Shown here one piece after another: positions 38,001 to 47,998 of a stretch of 64,000 bases of DNA. The stretch's first letter is position 1; each line of letters begins with the position of its first letter. The stretch is from positions 372,001 to 436,000 of the forward strand of contig MU004190.1 in NCBI GenBank assembly GCA_010093605.1, written 5' to 3'. This DNA comes from Lophium mytilinum. Lineage: Eukaryota > Ascomycota > Dothideomycetes > Mytilinidiales > Mytilinidiaceae. A model generated the notes under the pieces. That model was not told the DNA's origin and made no database searches. It was given only the letters and a program-made list of their open reading frames with translations. A program made the position numbers and the translations under genes.

Positions 38001-38774
38001 CGAATCCTTCTCACTCACAGTGCGGAAAAAATGTTGCTCAACAATCGAGGAGAGACGCTCTTGCACGAAGCCGTCAAGCATACTAGCAAGCGCGCGATCC
38101 TTGATTCACTCTTCCAGAATGGGGCCATCGGGCAACTGCTTTCACGAGATAACTCCGGAAACCTCCCTTTGGATGTTGCCATCCACCATGGCCAAACTGA
38201 GGCTTTCGAGCTCCTGGCCGAAAAAATGAATCCAAGCGATCTCTGGTCAGCCAAGAGCGCTGATGATATCGTCCCAAGGCCAGCATCCGACGAAGATTTA
38301 CGCCTTCAGCTAAAAGGCAAAGCGGTCGCGGCACAGTGCCTATGGGATTGTGACATCGAAGACAGCGATGTCGATGGTGACGAGTCTAGTGTACAAAAGC
38401 CGCTGAACGTCGAACCCCAGTGTGAAGAGGAAACAAACAATGGTTCAGGTGTTACGGCCATGGATCCACTGGACATGGGCATTTCCTCCAGATCCGATGC
38501 AGGAGCTACAGTGGAGCAAGATAGCTCAGAAGAGAGTCATTCTAATGCCGAGTTGAATGAGTGGGATGATGAAAGCGAACCATCAGATCCGAATCATCAC
38601 CCTCGTAACCAGCTTTTTGAAGAAAAGGAAGAGCAGCAAGTCTCCGAAAGTCTTTATGATACCATGTTGGAGTTTAAGAAGGTCTTTTTATCGATTCGAG
38701 CAACGCGGCACTACAGCGCTGCTGCGAATCCTGATCTTGAGGATAGAGATTCTCATTGCACTTACTACGTCTAG
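35064..38774 (+). CDS. NACHT-ankyrin STAND receptor (fungal NLR), 1,236 aa
   Basis: Intronless. The N-terminus (1-36) is short, Gly/Asn/Gln-rich and patterned (GQNVTFYGQNTIHG, then NFNLNG), in place of an effector domain. The NACHT ATPase follows: Walker A GSPGRGKT at 104-111, Walker B VYCILDGLDEC at 207-217, and an SSR motif of sensor type near 265. Ankyrin repeats (HTPLHAACYSGYERVAELLL type) run from about 625 to 1,055. The C-terminal 180 residues are acidic and low-complexity. Family knowledge: such proteins oligomerise on ligand binding to the repeats and signal through the N-terminus, often in heterokaryon incompatibility or non-self response. The neighbouring divergent hydrolase is a candidate effector partner. 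That the N-terminus is an amyloid-type signalling motif is inference. Confidence 0.92.
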   Translation: MPGDYHLHHQGDNTGQNVTFYGQNTIHGTPNFNLNGSSRERDLQDQCLQDLLRHSIEEAPEAALAGLETRKGSRTQGTCKWILENGSYTTWKNDPEPGILWVSGSPGRGKTMLAIHTTKVLHKQEEYVLYFFCDSSREVTGNMILRSLIYQMLELDTSLFEHIQKIYRIRKQELLSDSGFELLWSVFTRMVQRPRSAEYQTKTLAPVYCILDGLDECNEASLDSFLKNLTRLYPNEYDEASSPSSSDSSDPPPPTRLKVIVSSRETKPECIGSYLSRFRRIRLDRDCKNGIKEDVARYIEANVRRIANSKENRWPDELREFATDELIEKSEGRYLWCAFVLDELEHRKHIEVEKTISEFPRGLENAYARILLRIDPQHHELVSKILCWVLGTRRSLSLREIGMMTNVSPARGQSEEAAVVEQLSYCNHLVQASRRRVFICHQTVRDYLLGRTDWDSRPTAFHFAADEINSTIWKTCCNVVVSGLSVLRRYHEERPQDEKFSGDKSRFLFFSYAIKFWATHATTQSIGSASDNENGGTLHNEDGSVSEDEKRGFYLSAPSLPKMWEFRFDTSSKKNQGLMSPPRAASVSRAILRVAAFYGVSGLLTLMLNSTLSLADKTALLNRGERNYGRSLLSIAAIRGHYDVVKFLLDAGAFIDSLDHYKHTPLHAACYSGYERVAELLLERGVSLQPALSGVNAIHPAVCSGSQSLVRLLYSREPVLNVSDKRGNHPLHIAASRWDQPMIGLLLELGADLPARNDLGQTLLHSAMLGYGSPGGPQVIRVLDRPGSRELEGLLLGLSPNRVLPCLVEWLIDNGLDVNAMDDHGNNPLHYAAALARDDVVSVLLQRNADVDALNKNGESPLWKAVQDNRLDIMKDQVHQRHEYVHEHSELEDLAITSSIMLKYQERAEKTVPLLLEKDCQIGGCVDSGDNAFHVAVRLRDIGMTNIFVNHDSGLIKSMNKRGRTPLHLAVAYGWISGTRILLTHSAEKMLLNNRGETLLHEAVKHTSKRAILDSLFQNGAIGQLLSRDNSGNLPLDVAIHHGQTEAFELLAEKMNPSDLWSAKSADDIVPRPASDEDLRLQLKGKAVAAQCLWDCDIEDSDVDGDESSVQKPLNVEPQCEEETNNGSGVTAMDPLDMGISSRSDAGATVEQDSSEESHSNAELNEWDDESEPSDPNHHPRNQLFEEKEEQQVSESLYDTMLEFKKVFLSIRATRHYSAAANPDLEDRDSHCTYYV

Positions 38775-39067
38775 ACCATCTCGTCAGAATGATCGATAAG
38801 GCTGGGAGCCAAGTGTCCGAGACTAACGAACGGGCATTGTGAAGCTATGAAGAGGTATGGAAGAAGGGTATTTCACGGTCTGAGGTTGTCTCGATTAGAT
38901 AGAACATTGATGCTGTGAAGTCGGGCGTATGAAATGGAGCTGTGATTCTAGCATGTAGTTATCAGCAACTGTATATGGTATCTAAGCGAAAAGAGTCGAA
39001 AGAGTATGCCCGAACGCCAGATATGTTGCCTTGTTGACATGTACCCGTATCCCATAGAGTTCAATCG

Positions 39068-39920
39068 TCATCTCGTGCGCTTGTTGCTCTTGTATTCGTG
39101 ATCCCATTGCTGCCTTCGCTGCCTCTCGATGGCCCAAGCCTTCTCGGCCACGCTTGTGTCCATCTTCTTGGTCTGTCGTTCAAAGTCGAGACGGCGTTGC
39201 AGTTCATCGCCCGTATTTTGAGGTCTCAACATAGGAACAGGACCTGCGGAACGTAAGTCAGCTTATGTTGCACAGGGTCTCGGAGTGGAGCTTCACGTAC
39301 CTCCTTTGGGCGTGGTCGTCTTTGGCTTCCGGAATAGTATGCCCCGCCTGTGGAAACGACGCTGGCGAACCATGGTTTCCTCCTCCACTTCCACTTGAGG
39401 AGCATTCTGAGGGGACTCGTCAAGGACACCGCTTTCGATTTGTTTCTCCGACATGTATGTGTCCGAAATAACCTCGTCGTCCTCGTACAAGAGCGTTGTC
39501 GTCTCTGCTGCTAAACCATGAGCCTCTAACAAAAACAGCTGCCTCGATCAAGCACTTACGACGTCCCATCTCCTCCTTCAACCCCATCTTCTCATCGACA
39601 AGCGACACAGAACTCCTTCCAAAGCTCCTCCTTTGCGCAAAGACGCCCTGCCTCTCCGCCGACTGGCGCACCAGCACCCGGCGCGGTCTCAGATCCTCGT
39701 TGTCGATATGCGAGCCCCCATTGCGACTGCCAACGGCGTTGTTCCTCCCAGTAAAGCAAGAGCTAAAGATGCACGACATTATGCTGCAGAGTAACGCCTG
39801 AATGCAAGTGGATAGGCCGTTGAGGAGGGACAAGAACGGGATGGTTATATCGGAGAATGGCGAGGCACATGGCGCGATAAGCAGCATCTGGCAGGCGGGC
39901 AGTGCATTGATCGGCCGCAT
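39068..39920 (-). CDS. Hypothetical protein with hydrophobic N-terminal segment
   Basis: Three-exon model: 39,920-39,560, 39,510-39,301 and 39,243-39,068, with introns of 49 and 57 nt. This gives 248 aa in frame. The first intron could instead end 15 nt earlier in the gene's direction (34 nt), in the same frame. The start is ATG at 39,920 (MRPINALPACQ) or 39,887 (MLLIAPCASPF). The N-terminal part has a hydrophobic stretch with scattered cysteines (LLNGLSTCIQALLCSIMSC), suggesting membrane association. The remainder is polar, with acidic (EVEEE) and basic (RQRRFHRR) patches and a charged C-terminal helix (DELQRRLDFERQTKK). No family recognised. Head-to-head with the DUF6594-like gene. Confidence 0.6.
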
Positions 39921-40294
39921 CCTTCGCGCACGGCGCCCCTGTCTGGCGGGGTTTGAGAAACGCGATTCAGGGGCTGTAGACGCTGTTATTGGCCGTCTAT
40001 CTGCACTGCGCACCGTCCGACGGCCTGTGCGGGGGGCTTCCTGCGCCTTGCTGTTCCGCCACGGAGAGTTGGATATTTGCCATGGTGGGCACGCATGGCT
40101 ATTTCTGCCACCTTGATGCCTTCACTGACTTCACGGTTGAGACCTCTACTGATTCTTCTCTTGCAGGGACATCCTACGACTGTCTTAGTTCTACAGCTCA
40201 GTCCGGAGATCCACGATACATCGCCATGAACGGATAGCCCACTCTCTGAACGACACCACACATCTTGCAGGTCCAGCTTCATACCCTCCAGAAC
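39921..40294. promoter_or_regulatory. Divergent intergenic region
   Basis: 374 bp between two head-to-head start codons. It reads openly in several frames on both strands, so a 5' exon of the left gene cannot be excluded. No clear motif seen. Confidence 0.45.
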
Positions 40295-41392
40295 ATGGCC
40301 ACCACGTACAAACCACGAATAGTGCGGAGCTTTTCAAGCGCCTTCACGCTCACCTCCAAGACCTCCCAATCGTCCGACGTCGAAAGCACCCCAGAGACGA
40401 TCAAGCCGAAACAACACCTCCAAGGCTTCCCCAGCCTTAGCGCACTCCTAGCCTCCGACCACGATCTCCAAGTCTTCCGCCGCTTTGACCGCCTTGCCTC
40501 TAGAAATCTTCTATACTTGCAAGCTGAGATACTTGACCTTGAAACGCGGCTGGATGAATTGGATGCGGCAGACCTGGAGGTCGCGAATGCAGAAGAGTCG
40601 GAATGGATGGAGGTTAAATTGACAGCCAGATGCTGGGAATCATTTGCGGAAAAGGCAGAAAATGGAGAAGAAAGAGAAGTTGAAAAAATGAAATTGGTCA
40701 AGCTGATCCGCGAGAGGATGGCTGAGTATCGTGCGTATCCCATTCCGTGCTGATTGTATGCAAGGGATGCTAACCAAGCGTCAAGAGGACGCTCTGATCC
40801 GACAGAGCACGATTCTCAACCTTGACAAACCCAATCCAAGAGTCAAGAGCGGTATCATAGGCTGGTTCGAGCAGAATCGACCCCTCGTAGGCCATGGAAG
40901 GAACCTCTTTGACGGCAAATCTAAAAATGACATCGTGGCGCTACGGACGCCACCTGATCAGGACCGTTTGACCATGTTTTTACAAAACCGTCTGGGGTAT
41001 TTCCTGCGCAATAGAAAGAAAGCAAAAGATGGTCCTGCTGATTGGGACGGCATGCATTACTTCCATGAGACCATAATTGGACGTATCGTTTCTTTCTTCA
41101 GCGTTTTCCTCGCAGCATTACTTCTCGTCGGTGCTATTACGAGTTTGTATTTTGTTTCGAACGCGTCTTCACGAATGGTGCTTCTTGCGGTGTTTACGAC
41201 GCTTTTCGCGGCTAGCGTGGGTGTGTTGACGAATTCGAGGAAGGTGGATATCTATGCAGCAACGGCAGCGTAAGTGGATTGGAAACGTCTTCGGGGAGTT
41301 GTTACTGACTTGGAGTATCTAGGTATGCTGCAGTTTTGGTTGTATTCATTGGCAATGTGGCGCCTGGGGCCAACGTACAATCAAACAGCTAA
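40295..41392 (+). CDS. DUF6594-like membrane protein
   Basis: Three exons (40,295-40,730, 40,786-41,269, 41,323-41,392) with introns of 55 and 53 nt give 329 aa. The GFPSLSALLASDHDLQVFRRF block (about 44-65), a coiled-coil-like LYLQAEILDLETRLDELD segment, and QDALIRQSTILNLDKP just after the first splice are typical of the fungal DUF6594 family. The C-terminus has three hydrophobic helices: SFFSVFLAALLLVGAITSLY, MVLLAVFTTLFAASVGVL and YAAVLVVFIGNV; the last depends on the second intron. The acceptor at 40,785 was chosen over earlier AGs because it restores the family-like EYQDAL sequence. Start is the first ATG, in good context. Function unknown. Confidence 0.85.
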
Positions 41393-41847
41393 AGAATCAG
41401 CTATGAGGGGACCAGTAGCTAGATCTAGGTCTACACGTCCAGAGGCGGGCCGGTGTGCTAGACCATCACGCAGTTCCCAAGGGCCAGTAGGGTGATTTTC
41501 GACGCTGTACGCCATCCTCTTGGCCCAGCTCCCTAGATCAGACCTGGAAGACTTTGTCAAGACATGGTCGATGTGAAGAAGAGCAAGGGCATAAGCCTTC
41601 TGTGATCCTGAAAGCATGGCCGAGGTGGGTTCAGAGGCCTATATCAAACGTCCCCAGGCTACGACGTTGTTCCCAATATCTGCGAAAGCTCCTCCCTTCG
41701 CTTCACCACGTTCGATTTCAACCCACAACACGCCGCACGCCCACTCCCACCTCCAAATCACAACCTCGACGCGAACACCGCCATCGTCATTCACAGCCGC
41801 GGAAAGCCCTCAATCTCCTATCCAAGCCTCCCGCCACCTCGCCCAAC
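41393..41847. other. Intergenic region
   Basis: 455 bp between two plus-strand genes. Open frames on both strands are low-complexity or overlap the next gene in the wrong frame; no supported gene or motif. Confidence 0.5.
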
Positions 41848-42458
41848 ATGTGCCGATACCGCGCTCTCGTCTGGACCTGCGGCCACTCGCGCACGTTCCG
41901 CCTCTCCACCTGCAGAGCCACGAAGCAGACCTGGCGCCAATTCGGCCACGAACTTCGACGCCGAGTCAGCTGCACCGGGACGAAAGCCCAGATCTGGCTC
42001 CGCCTGTCAGGAGCGTGCAAAGACTGCCGCCGAGTCGAGCTTCGCGCCGATATTGTGGCCCAGTGGGCGGAAAACGGGCTCCTAGCCGCCCAAGTCGACC
42101 TCGCGTACGTGAATCACCTTCTCTCCTTTTTAAATTGCTTCTATCTTATATCCGTTTGACTGACCTCGGTGTGTTTTGGTTTAGCTACATGGAAGCGTAC
42201 GCCGTTGACGCAGTTGACGAGGAAGTGCTCGACTGGGTCGAGCTAGTTAGCGAAGAGAGAGAGAAGTACCGACTGCGCTGCGTCCACGTCCGAAACTGGA
42301 TTGTTGCCCCTGAGCATGCGTTGCCTGGCCCGAGGTCCTCCCCTGCCCGGACGAAGTGTGCAACACCGTCGCTGTTGGGTCGTGATTTGGAGGGGAATCC
42401 AGCGTGGGACGACAAGATCCCGATTCAATCGCGTGTGCGGGCGCATCTGGTGGAGTAG
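41848..42458 (+). CDS. Small hypothetical protein with N-terminal CGH motif
   Basis: Two exons (41,848-42,104 and 42,185-42,458) with one 80-nt intron whose acceptor follows a T-rich tract; 176 aa. It starts MCRYRALVWTCGHSRTFRLS and has further cysteines (STC, SCTG, CKDC) in the first exon, so a metal-binding fold is possible. The second exon encodes an acidic helix (DAVDEEVLDWVELVSEEREK) and a conserved-looking RCVHVRNWIVAP. Short fungal proteins with an MC-x-Y...CGH start are common hypothetical genes in this group. The large plus frame from 41,616 is a shadow except where the second exon uses it. Function unknown. Confidence 0.72.
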
Positions 42459-42882
42459 CTGGGGGAGCTTCGAGGAGTGGAGATGGTGGGAATTTCGGTG
42501 CCGTCGGTGGTGAGATTTGGGGTCCCGTTTGGAAAGGGAAGGTCAAGACTCCGATTCAAGACGTGTTCGCGGTCTAGATTGGCTAAACATTGAAGATTGG
42601 AGGCTGTAAGAGTAGATTTTGGCAGCGGGATGGCGCTGTGAGGTATACGTCAGGACATCGGCGGATAATACATCAAAACCTACGTGTCGGGGGGCTGATA
42701 TCGAGCCTTCGTTGCCTTATATTCACGGACTCCTCAGATTCCAGACTCGGTTATGTGACTGTGATTATGCACTACGGATCAGGCTCATCTTACGAGGTAA
42801 GTTCCAACCCCTTTATATTGTCGAAGCGCTCTAACACATCCAGACCACCCGCAAACCTACTGCTAAACCCTCCCAATTTAGC
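42459..42882. other. Convergent intergenic region
   Basis: 424 bp between the stops of a plus- and a minus-strand gene; it should hold both 3' ends. No gene or clear terminator element seen. Confidence 0.5.
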
Positions 42883-44254
42883 TTAAGCAGCCTTAACATC
42901 CTCTTTCCCCTTGATATCCCCTCCAGCTTCCTTCTCCAACCTCTCCGCCCTCTTTTCCCGCCCCTCGCTTGCCGGATCATAATAAGCTAATCGCAACGTC
43001 AGCAGAGCCTCAACACCCTATCAACCTCGACAAAACAACTTACGCTTCTCCCCAAACACCGTCGTCCTAATCCCCCTCCTCGTCCCCGGCGCATACTTCC
43101 CAGGAATAACACGATGAATCGTGCACCTATTATCCCACATCGCCACCGACCCAACCTCCCACTTCCACCTCACGAGATGGTCATCCGCCGCATGGATATG
43201 CTGTAGCGCAAAATCAAGCAGTTTGTCTACACTCCTTGCGTCAGCTTTGCTCTGGCCCGTTCGTTATCTAATATCTTAGCATCAGCACTCACCACTCTCC
43301 AACTTCTTCAACTCCGCAAACCCCGTGACAAACCCCTCATTCACATTCCACGCCTTCAGGCCCGTCACCGGATGCGTCCTCACGCTCGGATGATGGCTAT
43401 CCCGCGGCGCCCGCCGCGGCCCGTTCCCCCACAAATCGAGGATCGTGTCGTACTGCAGGCGGCTCGTGTGCACGGCGTGCAGGCTCTCGAAGAGCCGCTG
43501 GTAGGTAGGGGATAGCGCGTCGTAGAGGCCGTATTGCGAGACCCAGGCCGTGTCGCCGCCGACGGGGGGGTGCTCCTCCATCCGCAACATGCTGTAGGAG
43601 GGCGGGTTCAGCTCGAAGGAGGTGTCGGCGTGCCAGCCGGCTGAGGGCCAGGGGGTGTGGTTGAGCAGGTCGCGGTGGTCGGTGGAGCTGCCGCGGATGA
43701 TGAGGTGTTTGGTGTCTTTTTGGGCGGGGTGGACGTCAAGGATGCCTGGTATCAGGGGGTGGGTGTCAGTAAGGGGGCAGGGGTTTGGGCGGTGGTTGAT
43801 GGGGAAGAGGATGTGGGGCGGGGAGGTACCGTAATGCCCGAAGAGCTTTTCTTGCTGGGCGGTTGTGAGGTCTTGGTTGCGGAAGAAGACGACGCCGCGT
43901 TCGTTGACGAGGAGGGCGAGCTCGTCGAGTTGAGAGGGGCTGAGCTGGGAGAGTTGGACGCCTTCGAGCACGCTGCCAATGCTTTCTGTTAGGTCGACTT
44001 GCTTGGCTGCGGAGAAGAGGTTTGGTTTCGAGGGGTCGGCGAAGTGGGCGCGGTCTTTTGGCGGGTCGAATTCCTTGTGTGGTGGGTCTGGGGGATGCCA
44101 GTCTTTGATTTTGGGGTTGAAGTTCTGGAACGGTTAAGTGATTGAGGTTTGAGGGGGAATTGGGGATTGAAGGTTGACTGGCACGTACAGGATGCAGCAC
44201 GGTAGGACGACCGGAGTCAGGATCAATGTGCTTAAAGGCTTCGAGGGTCGCCAT
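42883..44254 (-). CDS. TauD/TfdA-family Fe(II)/2-oxoglutarate dioxygenase
   Basis: Five exons (44,254-44,189, 44,124-43,830, 43,745-43,289, 43,234-43,044, 42,986-42,883), introns of 64, 84, 54 and 57 nt; 370 aa in frame. The second intron removes a Pro-rich read-through and restores FGHYGILDVHPAQKD. The iron ligands are visible: WHADTSFE (His159, Asp161) and the distal His313 in CTIHRV; Arg329 in RRGIRT likely binds 2-oxoglutarate. VVFFRNQDLTTAQQ is also typical. Fungal members act on taurine, sulfonates or other small acids as sulfur or carbon sources; the exact substrate cannot be read here. The third intron uses a weak GTGCTG donor because the stronger GTGAGT nearby breaks frame, so that junction is the least certain. 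Confidence 0.88.
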
Positions 44255-45205
44255 TGTGAAGACAGTGGCTAGGTAGGTTCACGATTATCAAAATGTATGG
44301 CAGCTTCTTCGGGATGTGAGGTAGCTATATGATGCTAACCACCCCACCGGTTCTCTGCCGAGTTCCGGCACCGTGGATAGGGTGTGGATATCTGATTCGC
44401 GTTACATGCATGATGTGATAGGACTCCGCCATTACATCTTCAACCCCACTCTGGACCCCTTCAGAAAAGCAGCATTAGTAGTAGTATAACGGAAGCTTGA
44501 GAGCAAGACATAGCTCGCGATTCGCATACCCCGCGGTATGGGCATGTGGTAAGCGAGAGCTTGATCCGACGTCGTCATATGCAAGGGGATTGCGACATCG
44601 TAACCCTTGTCATGTTGGACTACACGTTTGCGGTAGTGAGTGCGATGGGGTAGAAATTCTTTTTAACTTGGTCAAGTACAATAAGCAACAGAAATGCTAA
44701 TCTCAGGGATGCGTGGACGCATTCCCAGTACGTTGGAAATGATTGCTAAGATGTCTAATCTTGAACAGCCATAAAGGTCAAGTAAGTATAACATTTTACA
44801 ACGGTGAGAGAAGATGACGACGGCAAGAGTGGTTACTAGTTGAAAAGAGATTACTGTGAGTCTTAAAAGTATAACGAGGATAGACCTGCCTTTTAGTACG
44901 CTCTTAAAGCACTATGGTTTTGCACATGAGTAAAACTTTCTCGGCTTGATAACGGCACGTGATAAAGATGCTCTACTATAAATATTTAGCAACGAGCTTA
45001 CTTCAGAAGGCCTGAGTATAGTTGAGCTAGTATATCATCGTTATCATCAAGAGAATTAGTCCACCTCATGTCAATCTCGAAAGGTCAAGTTTGTATCGAG
45101 CACTGGCTGTGTTCTTTCTTTCGTAATTAAGACAATCATAAGCCTATGGAGGCATTTGGTATTTTCTCGTTAGTCGGCAACTCATATCTCCTCCGGCCCT
45201 GATGC
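44255..45205. other. Intergenic region, 951 bp
   Basis: Upstream of the dioxygenase and downstream of the copper-protein gene. It contains one CACGTG at 44,956-44,961 and otherwise no feature. Short frames here have no family resemblance. Confidence 0.5.
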
Positions 45206-46063
45206 CTACAGTATCAGCATTCCCGCCCCGAGGACCGCAGCCGCAACTACACCACCAGCACCAGAATAGGCCAGACTGGCCGCAGCGCCCGTGCTAGTCG
45301 CAGCTTCACCACCTGTAGTAGTCCCCGAGGGGCCCTGGGTAGCCGTAGCATCTGCGTTCAATATACCGACACCGCCAACACCAGTCGTATTTGTGCATTG
45401 GTCATCCGCGAGGAGAGCAGCCGTGGCGCTGAACTTGATGTCCGCGCACTATTGTATCACATTAGCAGTGTTCGAGCAAAACAAAACTCTTCCGAATCTG
45501 ACTTCACTTCTCCTCGTGCTTAGACTTGATAGCTGAATCTCTGGATTTTGACTCACATTGTAAAGGGCCGCACCAGTTGTGCTGATCTGGATAACCTGCA
45601 GCGTCGCCTCTATTCCCTCCGCACTGCTTGCATTCAGACCCGCCGCCGCTAAGCCTGCAGCCAGGTTCGCCTTGCCAGTCTCCTTGAGGCAGAAGGTGCC
45701 GTTCCCGGTTTGGTTGAAATGGTCGACAAGGGAGATGTTGAAGGCGGAGACGTTGGTTCCGATTCCGAGGTTCACGTAAGTAAGTGCCCGGTGGTGGCCG
45801 GCATGGAGACGCAGTGAACCGCCTTCAGGGGACCAGGCGGTGCGGTTGTTGATGTCAGTGGTCTCAGAGACATTGGCACCTTCGTTGATCAGTACGGAGC
45901 TATCTCTCAGATTTTGGGCAATCTTACACGGAAAGATCCATTGAGAAGCGGTTGGTGCGAAGGAAGAGCCTCGCCAGTATGGGTATTCGACCGTGAAGTG
46001 AGCGGAGGCTAGTGGAATAATTGTAGAGAGGAGACATAGGGCGGTAGACATAGAGAAATACAT
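45206..46063 (-). CDS. BIM1/X325-type secreted copper protein, probably GPI-anchored
   Basis: Three exons (46,063-45,928, 45,879-45,557, 45,448-45,206), introns of 48 and 108 nt; 233 aa. A signal peptide (MYFSMSTALCLLSTIIPLASA) is followed by mature HFTVEYPYWRGSSF, so His22 becomes the N-terminal histidine that forms the copper brace in this LPMO-like family. QWIFPC|ANVS spans the first splice and matches the family SQW-FPC motif; YVNLGIGTNVSAFNISLV is the central strand. A Ser/Thr/Gly-rich linker and a final hydrophobic tail (VVAAAVLGAGMLIL) suggest GPI anchoring. The family is linked to copper acquisition (BIM1 of Cryptococcus), not polysaccharide oxidation. ATG at 46,063 chosen over an upstream in-frame start because it begins the signal peptide. 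Confidence 0.9.
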
Positions 46064-46657
46064 CTTGGCGCTGTCTCCTGTCGAAGGTGTGGATTGAGGT
46101 GTCGTAGATCTGGGAGCTGAAGCTAAGGCAAAGAAACCCCAGGCAGGTCGGGATTCCAGAGGTCCTTTATAGCTAGAATAGAGAGAAGCTTGGAGGAGAG
46201 CTTGAGCCTTGGGCTGCAAACACCAAAGTAGGGAAAATATCGGTAGCCTGCAGGTACCGCCACAGCCAGCGGAATAGCTTGGCGAACTTCGGAGGAGCTT
46301 GAAGAGGGCCAACTAGATCACGGGCGACTTATTGTGAGCCAATCGTGGCACGGCGAAGTGCATGAAACAGTTATAGCCCCGCACGTTACCAGCGCAAATG
46401 TGCTCATTTCGACTTGGCGCCAAGAGAGCGGGAGTGAAGGCTCGGAGTGAGACTGCAGGTGGAAAGGCACGATGGAAGCGAGTTCAAAGGAAAGAAAAGA
46501 CAAATGCTTTTCGGAAGCAGAACGATTTACTCTTGGTGATGAAGATCTATTGGCTGGGAAGAGATCTAGTAAGAAACGCACAGTACTCTATACTCTATAT
46601 GAAGCCTACCTGGCGGATAGACCCTGGATGATACCACACATGTGCAACATTAACAGT
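46064..46657. promoter_or_regulatory. Upstream region of the copper-protein gene
   Basis: 594 bp between two minus-strand genes, containing the copper-protein promoter and the 3' end of the asparaginase. I found no clear TTTGCTC-type copper-response element. Confidence 0.4.
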
Positions 46658-47998
46658 CTAATACTCGTCTTTGAATACCATGCAGCGTTGTTCACCAGCA
46701 TCGTCGACCCAGGCTCTGAACATTCCGCCGCAATTAAAATCGGCGACGACGCTTCCTTGACTTCCTACTAGTTCGATGCCAATTATTCCTCCTTCACCTT
46801 CTCCTGTCTTACCCCAGTGGTGCCCAGCGGACTTTTGTAACTCACCCCCAGAACCAGCGACTTGGCTGACAGCTTTCGAGAGAGCAATGTTAGGACTTGA
46901 GAATCGAGACATTGCTGCTGCTGTTCGGACAGCATTTACTCGAAGGAAAGAATCACCATTCCCCGTCCCAGACATAGCGACAGCATGACGTCGGGATGGG
47001 TGTTGTTGCTCAGTAGTCTTAGTTTCCGATACTGGTGCTTGCACTTGGGGTTGTCTCTGAGCAGTTGACGGGAGGCAGTCCGATATCAGAGCAGGAATAT
47101 CACCTCGTGAAAGTTTGTCGAGGGGAGACGTAGACGATGATGGTTCAAGCAATGGCTGGTAGAGCATCTGGGCTTTGGAGACGTCTTCATACCATTCTTC
47201 AGCCCAGTAGCCCGCACCAAGAGTTGGCGTATCGCCGATACGTCCGGGTAGCTTGTTAGTTAGGCCGCCGGTTGAGGTTGCTACGCAGAGAGTTCCGAAG
47301 CTATCGAGAACGACCGCACCAACAGTTCCCTGAGGCAGATATTCCTTTCCATCCCAAGAAGGGTTGCCTGTAGCCGCTGAGTCTGCGATTAATACTTCGT
47401 TCCCCTTATTGGATGCCGGGAATGGATCCTGAAATTGAGCAATTGACGAGTTGAGCTCCCGTTCAGCTTCCAATCCCCTTCGGTGTTCGTCCCATCTCTT
47501 CTGTGTAAAGAAGTAGTCGGGCGTGACTATATCAAGTCCCCAGTCCTTAGCCAAACCCTCCAGGTACTCTCCGGAAAGCTGGCAATGTCCCTGAGCACCG
47601 CCGCCACCTCCATTATCGCCTTGCACCAGGAACTCGCGTGCAAGTTTGATCGGGTTTTTAACATGCTTGAGAAGCATACACCCAACTCCGCACTTTCGCT
47701 TCCCGTCCGAAACCATGATACTGGACTCCAGTTCATTGGTTCCGGCTCGCGTAAATACAGCTCCTTTGCCTGAATTAAAGAGAGGGTCATTCTCTAACAA
47801 CGAGACTGCAAAGGTAGCCACATCAAGAGCAGTAGCTCCTGGCTTCTGGAGTGACTTTGAAGCTGACGAAAGGATAGAGAGGAGAGATTTACGGTACGCT
47901 TCGTAGGCAGCGGAAGTGAGGTTATCACGTGAGATATTTCCAGCACCACCGTGGATGATTATGCGGGGTTGGATGCTTGATGATTTGGTCGACGACAT
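46658..47998 (-). CDS. Isoaspartyl peptidase/L-asparaginase, Ntn-hydrolase type
   Basis: Intronless, 446 aa. RIIIHGGAGNISRDN (12-26), FNSGKGAVFTRAGTNELESS (74-93) and QGTVGAVVLDSFG (223-235) are family hallmarks. Thr225 of the GTVGAVV motif is the expected autocatalytic cleavage site and nucleophile, splitting the precursor into alpha and beta chains. TGGLTNKLPGRIGDTPTLGAG (242-262) forms the substrate pocket, and SGTGNGDSFLR is the later conserved turn. It hydrolyses L-asparagine or isoaspartyl dipeptides. A run of five Gly (NGGGGGAQGH, about 129-138) sits in the linker before the cleavage site. Longer than bacterial homologues (about 320 aa) and close to taspase-like fungal proteins. Cytosolic; no signal peptide. 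Head-to-head with the E1-beta gene. Confidence 0.92.
   Translation of the reverse strand: MSSTKSSSIQPRIIIHGGAGNISRDNLTSAAYEAYRKSLLSILSSASKSLQKPGATALDVATFAVSLLENDPLFNSGKGAVFTRAGTNELESSIMVSDGKRKCGVGCMLLKHVKNPIKLAREFLVQGDNGGGGGAQGHCQLSGEYLEGLAKDWGLDIVTPDYFFTQKRWDEHRRGLEAERELNSSIAQFQDPFPASNKGNEVLIADSAATGNPSWDGKEYLPQGTVGAVVLDSFGTLCVATSTGGLTNKLPGRIGDTPTLGAGYWAEEWYEDVSKAQMLYQPLLEPSSSTSPLDKLSRGDIPALISDCLPSTAQRQPQVQAPVSETKTTEQQHPSRRHAVAMSGTGNGDSFLRVNAVRTAAAMSRFSSPNIALSKAVSQVAGSGGELQKSAGHHWGKTGEGEGGIIGIELVGSQGSVVADFNCGGMFRAWVDDAGEQRCMVFKDEY

Noticed and set aside
41616-42180. Long plus-strand Pro/Ser/His-rich frame as a separate gene
   Set aside because: Out of frame with the CGH-motif protein; its composition is that of a shadow frame, and only its 3' part is used as the second exon.
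43657-43992. 111-codon plus-strand frame opposite the dioxygenase
   Set aside because: Antisense shadow of GC-rich coding DNA; the dioxygenase iron ligands and splice phases fix the real strand.
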